Source: Gammaproteobacteria bacterium (GTDB lineage Bacteria > Pseudomonadota > Gammaproteobacteria > UBA6429 > Thiohalophilaceae). Taken from it: a stretch of 64,000 nucleotides of DNA. Within the stretch, counting starts at the first letter, position 1; each line of letters starts with the position of its first letter. Location of the stretch: assembly GCA_016125505.1 (NCBI GenBank), contig WGLP01000010.1, positions 1 through 64,000 of the forward strand, written 5' to 3'. The position numbers were made by a program, and so were the translations under genes. This document shows positions 45,050 to 55,108 of this stretch, piece by piece. Below the pieces are notes generated by a model. That model ran no database searches. It saw nothing but the letters and a program-made list of their open reading frames with translations, and was not told where the DNA came from.

Positions 45050-45880
45050 TCAAGGATACGGCAATATATGCGCGATGTGATCACGCAATTCACAGATTAG
45101 TCCATTCAGCGGATAGTGTTTACCATCCAATTCACAAACTGGCCAGATCCCATGCAAACTGTTGCACACAAAAACGCCATCCGCCGTTATCAAATCCTGT
45201 TTGCGAAGTGCTGTAACCTTTACAGTCTGACCACTCTCTTCCAGATAAGACAGGATGTATTGCCGCATGACGCCAGCGACTCCACTAAATTGCAGGTCCG
45301 GAGTGATAACCGTCCCGCCGGCAACAATAAAAATATTATGACTGACCGCCTCGATAATATGGCCGTCGGTGTCCGTCATCACACCTTCCTGAATCGCCGG
45401 GTCATCCCATTCCGCACGCGCCAGCACCTGTTCAAGCCGGTTCAGGTGTTTGATTCCGGCCAAGGCCGGTTGCCGGGCCAGCCGCTGTTCACAAAAAATG
45501 GCCTTGATGCCGGTCTGCCAGAATGAATCAGGCAGCGCCGGCCAGGCATGGCGTTGCAGGATACGGGTAGGAATGGCGTCAGCCTGTGTCGCATAGCCGC
45601 GGCCACCCACACCCCGTGTCAGCATCAGTTTGATGACAGCACGATCGACATCGCTGGCCAACTGGGCAATCTCTGCTTCCAGCACAGCACGCGGTGGACA
45701 GCTCAGTTTGAGCCGCGCACAACTGCGCGTGAACCGATCATGATGCCAGGCCCATAACGGCAGCTTGCCGTTAACGACTGCCATGGTCTCAAAGAGACCG
45801 TCACCATAGAGCAGGCCACGGTCGCTGCAGCTGATGTCCCCCTGGACTTGTCCGTTAACCAGGCAACGCTGCATGCGCAT
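45050..45880 (-). CDS. pabC: Aminodeoxychorismate lyase
   Basis: A 276-residue class IV PLP enzyme. The lysine that binds PLP is most likely Lys144 in AGIKHLNRLEQ; the start MRMQRCLVNGQ and the ERGLLYGDG-like segment SDRGLLYGDGLFET are typical. It eliminates pyruvate from aminodeoxychorismate to give p-aminobenzoate for folate. Its start overlaps the end of pabB by 26 bp. Confidence 0.9.
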   Translation of the reverse strand: MRMQRCLVNGQVQGDISCSDRGLLYGDGLFETMAVVNGKLPLWAWHHDRFTRSCARLKLSCPPRAVLEAEIAQLASDVDRAVIKLMLTRGVGGRGYATQADAIPTRILQRHAWPALPDSFWQTGIKAIFCEQRLARQPALAGIKHLNRLEQVLARAEWDDPAIQEGVMTDTDGHIIEAVSHNIFIVAGGTVITPDLQFSGVAGVMRQYILSYLEESGQTVKVTALRKQDLITADGVFVCNSLHGIWPVCELDGKHYPLNGLICELRDHIAHILPYP

Positions 45881-47273
45881 CCTCCATGTCTTTCATCACG
45901 GCCAGGTATAATCCTTTTGCCTTGGCGCGCGTCTCCGCGAGTTCCTGTTCCGGCACAGAGTCGGCGACAATCCCGGCGCCGGTACGAAAGTACACTCGGT
46001 TCGCTTCAACACTGATTGTCCTGATCAGGATATTCAGATCCATATCGCCATTGTGGTTGAGATAACCGAAAGATCCGGTGTACGCGCCACGCGCGGTCTG
46101 TTCCAGTTCGGCGATAATCTCCATGCAGCGTACCTTGGGACAACCGGTAATCGTACCGCCGGGAAACACCGCCGCGATGGCCTGTCCCGGCGTGATATCG
46201 GGACGTAACTGGCCACAGACATTGGATACAATGTGATGCACGTGGGCATAGGATTCAATCACCATCATCTCATCGACCTTCACGCTCCCCGGGATACAGA
46301 TACGCCCCAGATCGTTGCGCTCGAGGTCGATCAGCATCACATGTTCAGCGCGCTCCTTCGGATGCTGGATAAGTTCAACCTGGATGGAGTCATCCTGTTG
46401 GCGGGTCTGCATGCGCGGGCGCGTGCCGGCAATGGGCCGGGTTTCAATCCGTTCCCTGCACACACGCACCAGCCGTTCGGGCGACGAACTGACAATATAA
46501 CCCTCATCCAATGCCGTAAAGCCGGCGAACGGTGCCGGATTGCATTTGCGCAGGTTTTCATAAAGCAAGAACGCCGAATCCGGATGAATAATCTCACCCT
46601 GCCATTGACGCGACAGATTCACCTGGAAGACATCACCTTCGCGAATGTAGTGCAATATCTTGCGGGTATTCTCGAGATAGCGTTGCGGTTCATCTTCCGC
46701 GAGTCCCAGGCAAAGATCGCCAATGTCCGGTTCTGCTGAAATTTCTGTAGTGAAAAGATCGTGTTCGATAATCTCCAGCAACGCTGCCTGCCCAGGTTCA
46801 ACAATCACCGTGGTTTGATCTTGGGCATGATCGTATATCACGGCGGCCGGGATGCGGGTTGCCTGCGCGATGGGCAATTCACTGCCTTGCAGTGGCAAGC
46901 TGAGGCTCGGTTCAATCTCTCCCGCCAGTTCATAAGCCAAATAAAGAAACCAGCCGCCGGTAAATGGAATACCAGGTAAATGAATCGTTTGTGTTCTTTG
47001 ATCCCGCCAGAGACTATCCAGCGCTGTCAGGAATGCTTCACCCGGATAGGGCGCGCCATCGAGTTCAAGCCGGCCCTCGCGAGTCTTGCGCAGCACCTGT
47101 TGCGGAAAACAAAAAAGAATATCGTAACGAGAAGTGGAGTTTGTACTGCGTTGCTGCTGAGCCGTGCTCTCCAGTAGAAACGGATAGCGCGGCGTATTGC
47201 CGCGCACCAGAGAAAACAAATCAAAACGCTGAGGATAGATTCGACAAAGTGTGTTATCGGCTTGTGACGTCAC
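45855..47273 (-). CDS. pabB: Aminodeoxychorismate synthase component I
   Basis: A 472-residue chorismate-binding enzyme that aminates chorismate with PabA. The N-terminal domain is PabB-like; the chorismate core carries PIAGTRPR, DLERNDLGRIC, HIVSNVCG and GAGIVADSVPEQE. The residue corresponding to the E. coli PabB nucleophilic Lys274 is Ala (PIAGT instead of PIKGT), as in TrpE and in many pseudomonad PabB, so ammonia probably attacks directly. The start is GTG 47273. It sits next to pabC, which supports folate rather than tryptophan synthesis. Confidence 0.88.
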   Translation of the reverse strand: MTSQADNTLCRIYPQRFDLFSLVRGNTPRYPFLLESTAQQQRSTNSTSRYDILFCFPQQVLRKTREGRLELDGAPYPGEAFLTALDSLWRDQRTQTIHLPGIPFTGGWFLYLAYELAGEIEPSLSLPLQGSELPIAQATRIPAAVIYDHAQDQTTVIVEPGQAALLEIIEHDLFTTEISAEPDIGDLCLGLAEDEPQRYLENTRKILHYIREGDVFQVNLSRQWQGEIIHPDSAFLLYENLRKCNPAPFAGFTALDEGYIVSSSPERLVRVCRERIETRPIAGTRPRMQTRQQDDSIQVELIQHPKERAEHVMLIDLERNDLGRICIPGSVKVDEMMVIESYAHVHHIVSNVCGQLRPDITPGQAIAAVFPGGTITGCPKVRCMEIIAELEQTARGAYTGSFGYLNHNGDMDLNILIRTISVEANRVYFRTGAGIVADSVPEQELAETRAKAKGLYLAVMKDMEDAHAALPG

Positions 47274-47300
47274 CCTGGCATTCCATCACGGGCGGCGCAT

Positions 47301-48539
47301 TCAAACTTTACGTAACACCAGGGTACCGTTGGTCCCGCCAAAGCCGAACGAATTCGACAAGGCAATCTCAATCTTCATCTCCCGCGCCTTGCCCGGCACC
47401 AAATCGAGATCACACTCCGGGTCCTGATTGAAGATATTGATGGTCGGTGGCGCGACCTGATCGCGAATCGCCAGCGCCGTAAAGATAGCCTCGATGCCGC
47501 CGGCGGCACCGAGCAAATGACCGGTCATGGACTTGGTCGAACTCATGGCGAGCTTAGAGGCGTGACCTGCAAATGCACCCTTGACCGCGTGGATTTCCGC
47601 AACGTCGCCCGCTTGAGTCGACGTACCGTGCGCATTGATATACTGCACCTGGTCAGGATTGACACCCGCATTACGCATGGCGTATTGCATGCAGCGTTTG
47701 GCTCCGTCACCACCTTCGGAGGGTGAGGTCATGTGATAGGCGTCGCCGCTCATGCCATAGCCGATGATTTCGGCGTAGATCTTCGCACCACGTTTCTTCG
47801 CGGACTCGTATTCTTCCAATACGACCACACCGGCACCATCACTCAGGACGAAACCATCGCGATCCTTATCCCAGGGACGACTTGCCGTCTGCGGGTCGTC
47901 GTTACGCGTGGACAAGGCGCGCGCGGCGGCAAAACCGCCCAGGCCTAATGCCGTACACGCCATCTCGGCACCGCCGGCAAGCATCACATCGGCATCGCCG
48001 TATTCGATGATACGCGCGGCATCGCCGATGCTGTGCGTGGCGGTGGCACAGGCGGTAACCAGCGCGATGTTCGGGCCTTTCAGACCATAGCGGATGGAGA
48101 CATGGCCGGAGATCATATTGATGATCGCGGCAGGAATCACGAAAGGAGAAATTTTGCGTGGTCCGCCATCACGATAGGCATCGTAATTGCGTTCAATCGT
48201 GCCCAGGCCACCGATGCCGGAACCGATCGCCACGCCGATGCGTTCGGCATTGGCCTCGGTAATCTCCAGCCCGGAATCGTTCATGGCCTCGATGGCGGCC
48301 GCCATGCCGTACTGGATAAACGTATCCATCTTGCGCGCATCCTTGCTGCTCATGATGGTACTGGCGTCAAAGCCTTTGACCGAACCGCCGAAACGGACCG
48401 CAAAGTCACTCACATCAAAGTGCGTAACCGGCCCGATTCCGCTCTTGCCCGCAAGAATCGATTCCCAGGATGTTTTCACATCCAAGCCTACGGGCGACAC
48501 CATTCCCATCCCGGTGATCACGACGCGACGTTTGGACAA
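47301..48539 (-). CDS. fabF: 3-oxoacyl-ACP synthase II
   Basis: A 412-residue condensing enzyme. The catalytic triad is Cys164 (TACATATH), His304 (NAHGTST) and His341 ([11 protein letters not shown]), close to the E. coli FabF numbering. It elongates acyl-ACP, including palmitoleate to vaccenate. The gene follows acpP across a strong terminator-like hairpin, which allows acpP to be made in excess. Confidence 0.95.
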   Translation of the reverse strand: MSKRRVVITGMGMVSPVGLDVKTSWESILAGKSGIGPVTHFDVSDFAVRFGGSVKGFDASTIMSSKDARKMDTFIQYGMAAAIEAMNDSGLEITEANAERIGVAIGSGIGGLGTIERNYDAYRDGGPRKISPFVIPAAIINMISGHVSIRYGLKGPNIALVTACATATHSIGDAARIIEYGDADVMLAGGAEMACTALGLGGFAAARALSTRNDDPQTASRPWDKDRDGFVLSDGAGVVVLEEYESAKKRGAKIYAEIIGYGMSGDAYHMTSPSEGGDGAKRCMQYAMRNAGVNPDQVQYINAHGTSTQAGDVAEIHAVKGAFAGHASKLAMSSTKSMTGHLLGAAGGIEAIFTALAIRDQVAPPTINIFNQDPECDLDLVPGKAREMKIEIALSNSFGFGGTNGTLVLRKV

Positions 48540-48574
48540 AACTGGCCTCCTGGTAAATGTCTCGGAAATTAAAA

Positions 48575-48605
48575 GGCCGCAACCACGAACTTACAGGTTG
48601 CGGCC
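48575..48605 (-). terminator. Terminator/attenuator between acpP and fabF
   Basis: A perfect 10-bp stem (GGCCGCAACC / GGTTGCGGCC) with an 11-nt loop is followed on the minus strand by TTTTAATTT. It lies between the acpP stop and the fabF start. Partial termination here would explain far higher levels of acpP than of fabF mRNA. Confidence 0.8.
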
Positions 48606-48623
48606 GGAGTCTTGCGGCAAAAA

Positions 48624-48860
48624 TTAATTTGCGTGCGAATTGATGTAGTCGATCGCTTGTCTTACAGTGGTAATTTTTTCGGCTTCATCGTCAGGAATTT
48701 CGGTTTCGAATTCCTCTTCCAGCGCCATAACCAATTCCACTGTATCCAGGGAATCCGCCCCCAAGTCGTCGACAAATGAGGCGTCCTCTTTTACCTCTTC
48801 TTCCTTCACGCCCAATTGCTCGACCACAATCTTCTTGACGCGTTCTTCAACACTGCTCAT
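48624..48860 (-). CDS. acpP: Acyl carrier protein
   Basis: A 78-residue acidic helical carrier. The phosphopantetheine attachment site is Ser37 in [12 protein letters not shown]. Acyl chains are carried through the fatty-acid synthase steps by the neighbouring Fab enzymes. The C-terminus (IDYINSHAN) is typical. Gene order fabG-acpP-fabF is conserved. Confidence 0.97.
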   Translation of the reverse strand: MSSVEERVKKIVVEQLGVKEEEVKEDASFVDDLGADSLDTVELVMALEEEFETEIPDDEAEKITTVRQAIDYINSHAN

Positions 48861-49006
48861 GCGATTTCTTCCTCCAAAAATTTTCGTTCGAGATGAACGC
48901 TGGGCGGCTATTTTATTGGAAAGTTGCAGGGGAATCTACAATTTTGCCCGGTAAAAAACGCCTATGCGTTCGCAAGTTATTCCTGTGATTTCAGCATGTT
49001 AGCTGA

Positions 49007-49750
49007 TTATGCCATATACATCCCGCCATTGACGTGCAGGGTCTCGCCGGTGATATAGGCCGCACCCGGCGATGCCAGGAAGGCGACAGCCTGTGCGATT
49101 TCCTCCGGCTTGCCCAGCCGGTTGAGGGGGATCTGGCCTAATAAGGCCTGTTTCTGGGCCTCAGGCAATTCACGGGTCATGTCGGTATCGATGAATCCCG
49201 GTGCCACCACGTTGGCCGTGATCCCGCGGGAACCCACTTCGCGAGCCAGGGATTTGGTAAAGCCGATGACACCGGCCTTGGCGGCGGCATAGTTAGCCTG
49301 ACCGGCATTACCGGACACGCCGACCACGGAGGCAATACTGATGATCCGACCGCGACGCGCCTTCATCATCGCCCGCAGACAGGCCTTGGTGACGCGAAAC
49401 AACGAGGTCAGGTTGGTTTGCATAATGGCATCCCACTCTTCCTCTTTCATGCGCATGAGCAAATTGTCGCGCGTGATGCCGGCATTATTCACCAGGATAC
49501 TTACCGTACCGAACTGCGCTTCTATATCGGCCACCACTTTTTCCACACTGGCCTGATCGGTGACATCCAGCATCATGCCGACGCCTTTGGCCTTATGTTC
49601 TTGCAGGTATTCCGTAATCGCGGCCGCGCCTTTTTCGGAGGTGGCAGTGCCGATAACGGTGGCACCTTGTGCCGCCAGTTCCATCGCGATCGCCTGACCG
49701 ATGCCACGACTGGCACCCGTTACAAAGGCAATTTCATTTTCCAATTGCAT
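49007..49750 (-). CDS. fabG: 3-oxoacyl-ACP reductase
   Basis: A 247-residue SDR enzyme that reduces 3-oxoacyl-ACP with NADPH. The nucleotide-binding TGASRGIG (residues 11-18) and NNAG are present; catalytic residues are Ser141, Tyr154 and Lys158 in YAAAK. The fatty-acid cluster context and strong match to FabG remove ambiguity with other SDRs. Confidence 0.95.
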   Translation of the reverse strand: MQLENEIAFVTGASRGIGQAIAMELAAQGATVIGTATSEKGAAAITEYLQEHKAKGVGMMLDVTDQASVEKVVADIEAQFGTVSILVNNAGITRDNLLMRMKEEEWDAIMQTNLTSLFRVTKACLRAMMKARRGRIISIASVVGVSGNAGQANYAAAKAGVIGFTKSLAREVGSRGITANVVAPGFIDTDMTRELPEAQKQALLGQIPLNRLGKPEEIAQAVAFLASPGAAYITGETLHVNGGMYMA

Positions 49751-49768
49751 GGTGAGTTCCCTTTAGTT

Positions 49769-50698
49769 TTATGCGGTAGTGAGACACGCACTCAACGATT
49801 CCGCATCGGTGATGGCGGAATGCGTGATGGTTTTGTCGATACGTTTATTGAGTCCAACCAGGACCTTGCCGGGTCCGCACTCAACAATATTGTTTACGCC
49901 GTTGTTAACCATGGCCTGTACAACTTCGACCCAGCGTACCGGCTGATATAACTGACGCGCCAGGGCATCACGGATAGCATCCGCGCCCGTCGGATTCTTC
50001 ACATCCACATTGTTGATCACGCTGATCGCAGGCGCCTGAATGGTAATTTGACTCAAATCCGCCGCGAGTTTATCCGCAGCCGGTTTCATTAACTGACAAT
50101 GCGACGGCACGCTCACCGGCAGGATCACGGCACGCTTGGCACCCCTGGCCTTGGCAATTTCGGTAGCCCTCTCCACCGCGGCCTTGTTACCTGCCACGAC
50201 CACCTGGCCGGGGGAATTGAAATTCACGGCCTGCACAATGTCATCTTGTGCGGCTTCGTTACACACTGCGATCACATCGGCATCATCCAGGCCCAGGATT
50301 GCCGCCATCGCGCCGGTCCCTTTTGGTACAGCGGCCTGCATGTATTGTCCGCGCGCCGCCACCAGTTTCACGGCATCTTCAAAAGCCAGCGCACCGGCGC
50401 ACACCAGCGCAGTGTATTCACCCAGACTATGTCCCGCCATCATGACCGGTTTCGCACCGCCTTGGGCCAACCATGCACGCCAGGTCGCCACACCCGCAGT
50501 CAACATTGCCGGTTGCGTCACGTCCGTGCTATTCAGTTTCTCTTCCGGGCCTGCCGTGACCACCTGCCACAAGTCATAACCCAATACTGAAGAGGCCTCG
50601 GCAAACGTATCCTTCACCGAAGCGAAAGCCTCAGCCAGCGCGTTCATCATGCCAATAGATTGCGAACCCTGTCCGGGAAAAACAAAAGCCAAACTCAT
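49769..50698 (-). CDS. fabD: Malonyl-CoA:ACP transacylase
   Basis: A 309-residue transacylase with the GHSLGEY active-site serine Ser91 and histidine His200 (VSVPSHCQLMK). It loads malonyl groups onto ACP. PGQGSQ at the N-terminus is the usual signature. Spacing to fabG is 18 bp, so it is in the same transcript. Confidence 0.95.
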   Translation of the reverse strand: MSLAFVFPGQGSQSIGMMNALAEAFASVKDTFAEASSVLGYDLWQVVTAGPEEKLNSTDVTQPAMLTAGVATWRAWLAQGGAKPVMMAGHSLGEYTALVCAGALAFEDAVKLVAARGQYMQAAVPKGTGAMAAILGLDDADVIAVCNEAAQDDIVQAVNFNSPGQVVVAGNKAAVERATEIAKARGAKRAVILPVSVPSHCQLMKPAADKLAADLSQITIQAPAISVINNVDVKNPTGADAIRDALARQLYQPVRWVEVVQAMVNNGVNNIVECGPGKVLVGLNKRIDKTITHSAITDAESLSACLTTA

Positions 50699-50707
50699 GT
50701 AACACCT

Positions 50708-51676
50708 TTAGAATTTTAAAAGAGCGGAACCCCAGGTGAACCCGCCACCAAAAGCTTCCAGTAATAATGTCTCACCGCGTTGAATGCGGCCGTCACGCAC
50801 CGCCTGATCGAGCGCCAGCGGAATTGATGCCGCTGAAGTATTGCCGTGTTTATCGACGGTAACGACGACGCGGTCCATGCTCATTTTCAGTTTTTTTGCC
50901 GTTGCGGAAATGATCCGGATATTCGCCTGATGCGGTACCAGCCAATGCACATCGGATTTTTTCATTTTATTCTTGGCCAGGGTCTCATCCACGATGCGGC
51001 CCAGCGTGTTCACCGCCATTTTAAAGACTTCATTACCGAGCATCACAATATTGCCCTTGCCTTCCCGGATGACCTCAGGGTGTTCCGAAATACCGGCCGG
51101 GACAGTGAGCAATTCTTTATAGGCGCCATCGGCATGCAGATGCGTGGACAATATTCCTGGCTCGTCACTCGCCTGCAGGATCACGGCACCCGCGCCATCA
51201 CCAAACAGCACACAGGTACTTCTGTCTTCCCAGTTAATGATGCGTGACAGTGTTTCCGCGCCTACAACTAATGCACATTTTGCTTCACCGGCCCGCACAA
51301 ACTTATCTGCCACCGACAAGGCATAGACAAAACCGGTACAAACCGCCTGTACATCAAACGCTGCGCAACCGTGAATATCCAGTCGCTCCTGTAACAAGCA
51401 GGCAGTGCTGGGGAAGATGCGATCAGGTGTCGTGGTCGCCACGACGATCAAATCAATTTCTGTTTTATCGACGCCAGCCGCGTCCATCGCGGCACGTGAG
51501 GCCTGTTCAGCCAAATCACAAGTTGTCTGATTTTCCGCTGCGATATGCCGCTTTTTGATACCGGTGCGATCGGTAATCCATTCGTCCGACGTATCCACTA
51601 TCTTTTCCAGATCGTGATTCGTCAGCACCTTTTCCGGTAAGTAGGAACCTGTGCCTGTAATACGAGAATAGATCAA
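50708..51676 (-). CDS. fabH: 3-oxoacyl-ACP synthase III
   Basis: A 322-residue initiating condensing enzyme. The Cys113-His249-Asn279 triad is at the family positions ([18 protein letters not shown] and GNTSAAS). It condenses acetyl-CoA with malonyl-ACP to start fatty-acid synthesis. Its start overlaps the plsX stop by four bases, indicating translational coupling. Confidence 0.96.
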   Translation of the reverse strand: MIYSRITGTGSYLPEKVLTNHDLEKIVDTSDEWITDRTGIKKRHIAAENQTTCDLAEQASRAAMDAAGVDKTEIDLIVVATTTPDRIFPSTACLLQERLDIHGCAAFDVQAVCTGFVYALSVADKFVRAGEAKCALVVGAETLSRIINWEDRSTCVLFGDGAGAVILQASDEPGILSTHLHADGAYKELLTVPAGISEHPEVIREGKGNIVMLGNEVFKMAVNTLGRIVDETLAKNKMKKSDVHWLVPHQANIRIISATAKKLKMSMDRVVVTVDKHGNTSAASIPLALDQAVRDGRIQRGETLLLEAFGGGFTWGSALLKF

Positions 51677-52716
51677 CTTGCTTCCTTTCTCTTCAATTGG
51701 GCTTCAAGCTTGTCGCTGATGAGACGCGGCACATTTTTAATAGCTTCCGTGCGCGCCACCAGAATCGCCTTACCAAACGCATAGTCGTCCGCACTGCCAT
51801 GACTCTTGATCACGATACCCTGCAGGCCAAGCAGACTTGCGCCGTTATAGGCACGCGGATCGAGACGCTTACCAAAGGATTTCAACACCGGCATCGCAAT
51901 CAAGGCGGACAGTTTACTAAAAATATTCCGGCGAAATTCGCGTTTGAGATAATGAACGAACATCTTGGCGACGCCTTCACTGGTCTTGAGCATGACGTTG
52001 CCGATAAAACCGTCGCAAACTACCACATCCGGCGGGTCCAGATAGATACCATCACCTTCGACAAAGCCGATATAGTTCAATTCGCTTTCGCCAAGCAGGC
52101 GCGCCGCCTGTTTGACCTGTTCGTTACCTTTGATCTCTTCTTCACCGATATTCAGCAGGCCGACGCTTGGCCGTGGATTATTATCCACCGCGCTTGCGAG
52201 TACAGAGCCCATCACGGCGAATTCAAACAAATGCTCTGCTGTGGAATCGATGTTCGCGCCCAGGTCCAGCACATGCGTATGGCCGGTCACCGTCGGCAAT
52301 ATGGTGCAAATGGCGGGACGATCGATGCCGGGCAAAGTCTTCAGCACAAAACGCGCAGTGGCCATCAAGGCGCCGGTATTACCCGCACTGACACAGGCAT
52401 GCGCCCTGCCTTCCTTGACCAGATTAATGGCAACCCGCATGGAGGAATCTTTTTTCCCACGCAAGGCCTGCGACGGGAGTTCATCCATGGCCACCACTTG
52501 CGAGGCATGCTGGATATTCAGGCGGTCACCGAAGCGAGCACCCGCATCACCAATCGCCGCCTCCAGTGTGGCCTGGTCGCCGACCAAAATCAGCCGGATG
52601 TCGCTCTGCCTGGCGAGGATATGCAACGCCGCGGACACGGTGACACGCGGACCGTGATCACCACCCATAGCATCGAGTGCGATCACAATCAGTTCTGATG
52701 CGGTAGAGTCAGCCAC
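51673..52716 (-). CDS. plsX: Phosphate acyltransferase
   Basis: A 347-residue acyl-ACP:phosphate transacylase that makes acyl-phosphate for PlsY-dependent phospholipid synthesis. The Rossmann-like core shows [11 protein letters not shown] at the start and [16 protein letters not shown] later. It is a peripheral membrane enzyme linking fatty acid and phospholipid synthesis. It follows rpmF across a strong hairpin. Confidence 0.95.
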   Translation of the reverse strand: MADSTASELIVIALDAMGGDHGPRVTVSAALHILARQSDIRLILVGDQATLEAAIGDAGARFGDRLNIQHASQVVAMDELPSQALRGKKDSSMRVAINLVKEGRAHACVSAGNTGALMATARFVLKTLPGIDRPAICTILPTVTGHTHVLDLGANIDSTAEHLFEFAVMGSVLASAVDNNPRPSVGLLNIGEEEIKGNEQVKQAARLLGESELNYIGFVEGDGIYLDPPDVVVCDGFIGNVMLKTSEGVAKMFVHYLKREFRRNIFSKLSALIAMPVLKSFGKRLDPRAYNGASLLGLQGIVIKSHGSADDYAFGKAILVARTEAIKNVPRLISDKLEAQLKRKEAS

Positions 52717-52742
52717 TATAATTATTATCTTATTAAATAAGT

Positions 52743-52769
52743 ACGGGACATGATGTGATCATGTCCCGT
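52743..52769 (-). terminator. Hairpin between rpmF and plsX
   Basis: A perfect 12-bp stem (ACGGGACATGAT / ATCATGTCCCGT) with a 3-nt loop follows the rpmF stop. No run of T follows on the minus strand (CTTATTT only), so read-through to plsX is likely and the structure may protect rpmF mRNA or act as an attenuator. Confidence 0.6.
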
Positions 52770-52810
52770 CTTGCTAGTCAGGCGAAAACTGCCCGTAATT
52801 GGAATGGACC

Positions 52811-52999
52811 TTATTCCAGATCTTCGCTTGCGGTATTGAGAACTTTACGGCCGCGATAGTAACCATCCGGGCTAACGTGATGACGCAGATGGGTTTCACC
52901 CGTAGTCGGTTCAACCGACAACGTACGTGCCGTCAGTGCATCGTGAGCACGACGCATACCGCGTTTGGATGCCGATTTTTTCGTTTTCTGAATTGCCAT
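52811..52999 (-). CDS. rpmF: Ribosomal protein L32
   Basis: A 62-residue protein starting [20 protein letters not shown]. The longer 104-codon frame to 53125 is an upstream extension of the same frame and is rejected because it does not match L32. Unlike many L32 proteins it lacks the four-cysteine zinc motif, ending [18 protein letters not shown], as in many Gammaproteobacteria. Located between yceD and plsX as usual. Confidence 0.95.
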   Translation of the reverse strand: MAIQKTKKSASKRGMRRAHDALTARTLSVEPTTGETHLRHHVSPDGYYRGRKVLNTASEDLE

Positions 53000-53019
53000 G
53001 TCTAATTGCCTCGCTAAAA

Positions 53020-53550
53020 CTACTTTTCCTGTTTCAATTTGGCCAGAACAGAAAAGGGGTTCGCCTTTTGTTCCGGTTCGCCTGTCCTCTTGTCGCTCTG
53101 TTTCAGCAACTTGCTGGCGGGACACTCTGCCAGCTCATGCATGGGTATCTGCGGCAGCGCCAGTAATAACTCGTCTTCAATCACATCATTCAATTGCAGC
53201 GGAGTCTCTTCGACCAGATACGGCTCATAGCGTAACGGTAACTTGTCCGCCTCCTGCGCCGTTTTGATCCAGGCCAATGCGATTTGTGCATCCACCGGAT
53301 AGGCGAAGGCGCCGAGACAACGTTGGCACGTAAGCGATAACCTTGCACTGACCTTACCCAGTACAATCGGGACGCCCAATTCGTCCACCTCAAAATCCAG
53401 TTTCACCGCAATCTCACCCGAGTCATCCGCCAACAATTCGCGTAAGCGCGAAAACTGCCGTAACGGCAGATGACCGGACAACTGAGTACCCGCCTCCGCC
53501 AGGCGGAAAGGGTCTATCTGATGCGGCAACCGCATTTGCTGCCTCGACAT
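53020..53550 (-). CDS. yceD: YceD-family (DUF177) protein
   Basis: A 176-residue conserved protein with the YceD motif CQRCLGAF and two Cys near residues 74-77. Reported roles of the family concern 23S rRNA maturation and ribosome assembly, and it is always next to rpmF. The listed start at 53550 gives [11 protein letters not shown]; the internal ATG at 53535 has AGGCAG six bases upstream and may be the real start. The C-terminus ([13 protein letters not shown]) ends 21 bases before rpmF. Confidence 0.9.
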   Translation of the reverse strand: MSRQQMRLPHQIDPFRLAEAGTQLSGHLPLRQFSRLRELLADDSGEIAVKLDFEVDELGVPIVLGKVSARLSLTCQRCLGAFAYPVDAQIALAWIKTAQEADKLPLRYEPYLVEETPLQLNDVIEDELLLALPQIPMHELAECPASKLLKQSDKRTGEPEQKANPFSVLAKLKQEK

Positions 53551-53681
53551 AAGGCGCGAATTGTAGCCAGCCCCCTGATGAGTGTCAAAAAAATGTAGAA
53601 AATCCGGGGAGTTCCAATGGATTGCAGGGTTGACACTGATAGGGCAAAGTCAGGCAGAATAACCCGCAGCGGGGCGAGTCT

Positions 53682-55100
53682 ATGATAAAAAAAATCCTCA
53701 TTGCCAATCGGGGCGAAATTGCCGTGCGCATAGTAAGGGCATGTGCGGAAATGGGCATTAAGTCCGTGGCCGTCTTTGCCGAACCCGATCGTTATGCCCT
53801 GCACATCAAAAAGGCCGACGAGGCGTATAGTCTCGGGCCTGACACCATCGCCGGCTACCTGAATGCCCATCGTCTGGTGAATCTGGCCAAGGCCACCGGC
53901 TGCGATGCCTTGCATCCCGGCTATGGTTTTCTCTCCGAAAACCCGGAACTGGCGGAAATCTGTGCACGCCGCGAAGTCCGCTTTATCGGCCCTACCCCGA
54001 ACGTGATTCGCAAAATGGGCGATAAAACCCTGGCCCGTCAGGCCATGCAGGCTGCCGGGATCCCGGTCACCCCGGGCAGTGACGGGAATGTTGCGAATCT
54101 GGATGAAGCCCTGCGTATTGCCAAGGATATCGGCTATCCGGTCATGCTCAAGGCCACAGCCGGCGGGGGTGGCCGGGGTATCCGCCGGTGTGACACGGAA
54201 AGCGAACTGCGCCGGCAATACGACCGCGTGATCTCTGAAGCCACCAAGGCCTTCGGGCAATCTGACGTCTTTCTGGAGAAATTTATCGCCAATCCCCGCC
54301 ACATCGAGGTCCAGATCCTGGCGGACCAGCATGGCAACGTCATCCATTTGTTCGAGCGGGATTGCTCCATCCAGCGCCGCCATCAAAAACTGGTGGAGAT
54401 CGCCCCCTCGCCGCAACTGACCAATGAACAACGCCAATATATAGGTGACCTGGCAGTTCGTGCCGCCAAAACCGTCGGGTACACCAATGCCGGTACCGTC
54501 GAATTCCTCATGGATGAGCACGACAATTTCTACTTCATGGAAATGAATACCCGCCTGCAGGTCGAGCATCCCGTTACAGAAGTCATCACCGGGGTGGATA
54601 TCGTGCAGGAACAGATCCGTATCGCCGCCGGCCTGAAACTGAGCTACACCCAGGAACAGGTGCAGCGCCGCGGATATGCCATTGAGTTCCGCATCAATGC
54701 CGAAGACCCGAAAAACGACTTTCTTCCCAGCTTCGGCAAGATTACCCGCTACTTTGCGGCGGGCGGCCCTGGTGTGCGTACCGACGGCGCCATCTACACC
54801 GGCTATACGATTCCACCCTATTACGATTCCATGTGCGCGAAACTGATCGTCTGGGCCCTGAACTGGGACGCGGTACTGGATCGCGCGGAACGCGCCTTGC
54901 GCGACATTACGGTCTCCGGGGTAAAAACCACAATTCCGTATCACCTCGAGATCCTGCGTTCCGCCGAGTTTCAAAACGGGCACTTCAATACCGGCTTTGT
55001 TGCCGCGCACCCCGAATTAATCAACTATTCTGTAAAACGGTCCAATCGCGAAATCGCCGCCGCTATCGGCGCAGCGTTAGCGGCCAGCATGGGTTTGTAG
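53682..55100 (+). CDS. Pyruvate carboxylase subunit A (biotin carboxylase)
   Basis: A 472-residue biotin carboxylase. The ATP-grasp domain shows [31 protein letters not shown] and [14 protein letters not shown]. The C-terminal extension is short ([12 protein letters not shown]). It carboxylates the biotin on the adjacent subunit. The partner gene starts 8 bp downstream, so they form the two-subunit PycA-PycB form rather than the AccC of acetyl-CoA carboxylase (there is no accB here). Pyruvate carboxylation replenishes oxaloacetate, needed when fatty acids give only acetyl-CoA. Confidence 0.85.
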   Translation: MIKKILIANRGEIAVRIVRACAEMGIKSVAVFAEPDRYALHIKKADEAYSLGPDTIAGYLNAHRLVNLAKATGCDALHPGYGFLSENPELAEICARREVRFIGPTPNVIRKMGDKTLARQAMQAAGIPVTPGSDGNVANLDEALRIAKDIGYPVMLKATAGGGGRGIRRCDTESELRRQYDRVISEATKAFGQSDVFLEKFIANPRHIEVQILADQHGNVIHLFERDCSIQRRHQKLVEIAPSPQLTNEQRQYIGDLAVRAAKTVGYTNAGTVEFLMDEHDNFYFMEMNTRLQVEHPVTEVITGVDIVQEQIRIAAGLKLSYTQEQVQRRGYAIEFRINAEDPKNDFLPSFGKITRYFAAGGPGVRTDGAIYTGYTIPPYYDSMCAKLIVWALNWDAVLDRAERALRDITVSGVKTTIPYHLEILRSAEFQNGHFNTGFVAAHPELINYSVKRSNREIAAAIGAALAASMGL

Positions 55101-55108
55101 GAGAGCAC

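Noticed and set aside
53000..53125. 42-codon N-terminal extension of rpmF
   Set aside because: L32 starts MAIQKTKK; the extension overlaps yceD and does not match L32.
53514..55010. 498-codon open frame on the minus strand
   Set aside because: It is antisense to the pyruvate carboxylase subunit A gene, whose protein has complete biotin carboxylase motifs.
54833..55108. Upstream extension of the pyruvate carboxylase subunit B frame
   Set aside because: It overlaps subunit A and is not protein-like; the ATG at 55109 has a good ribosome binding site.
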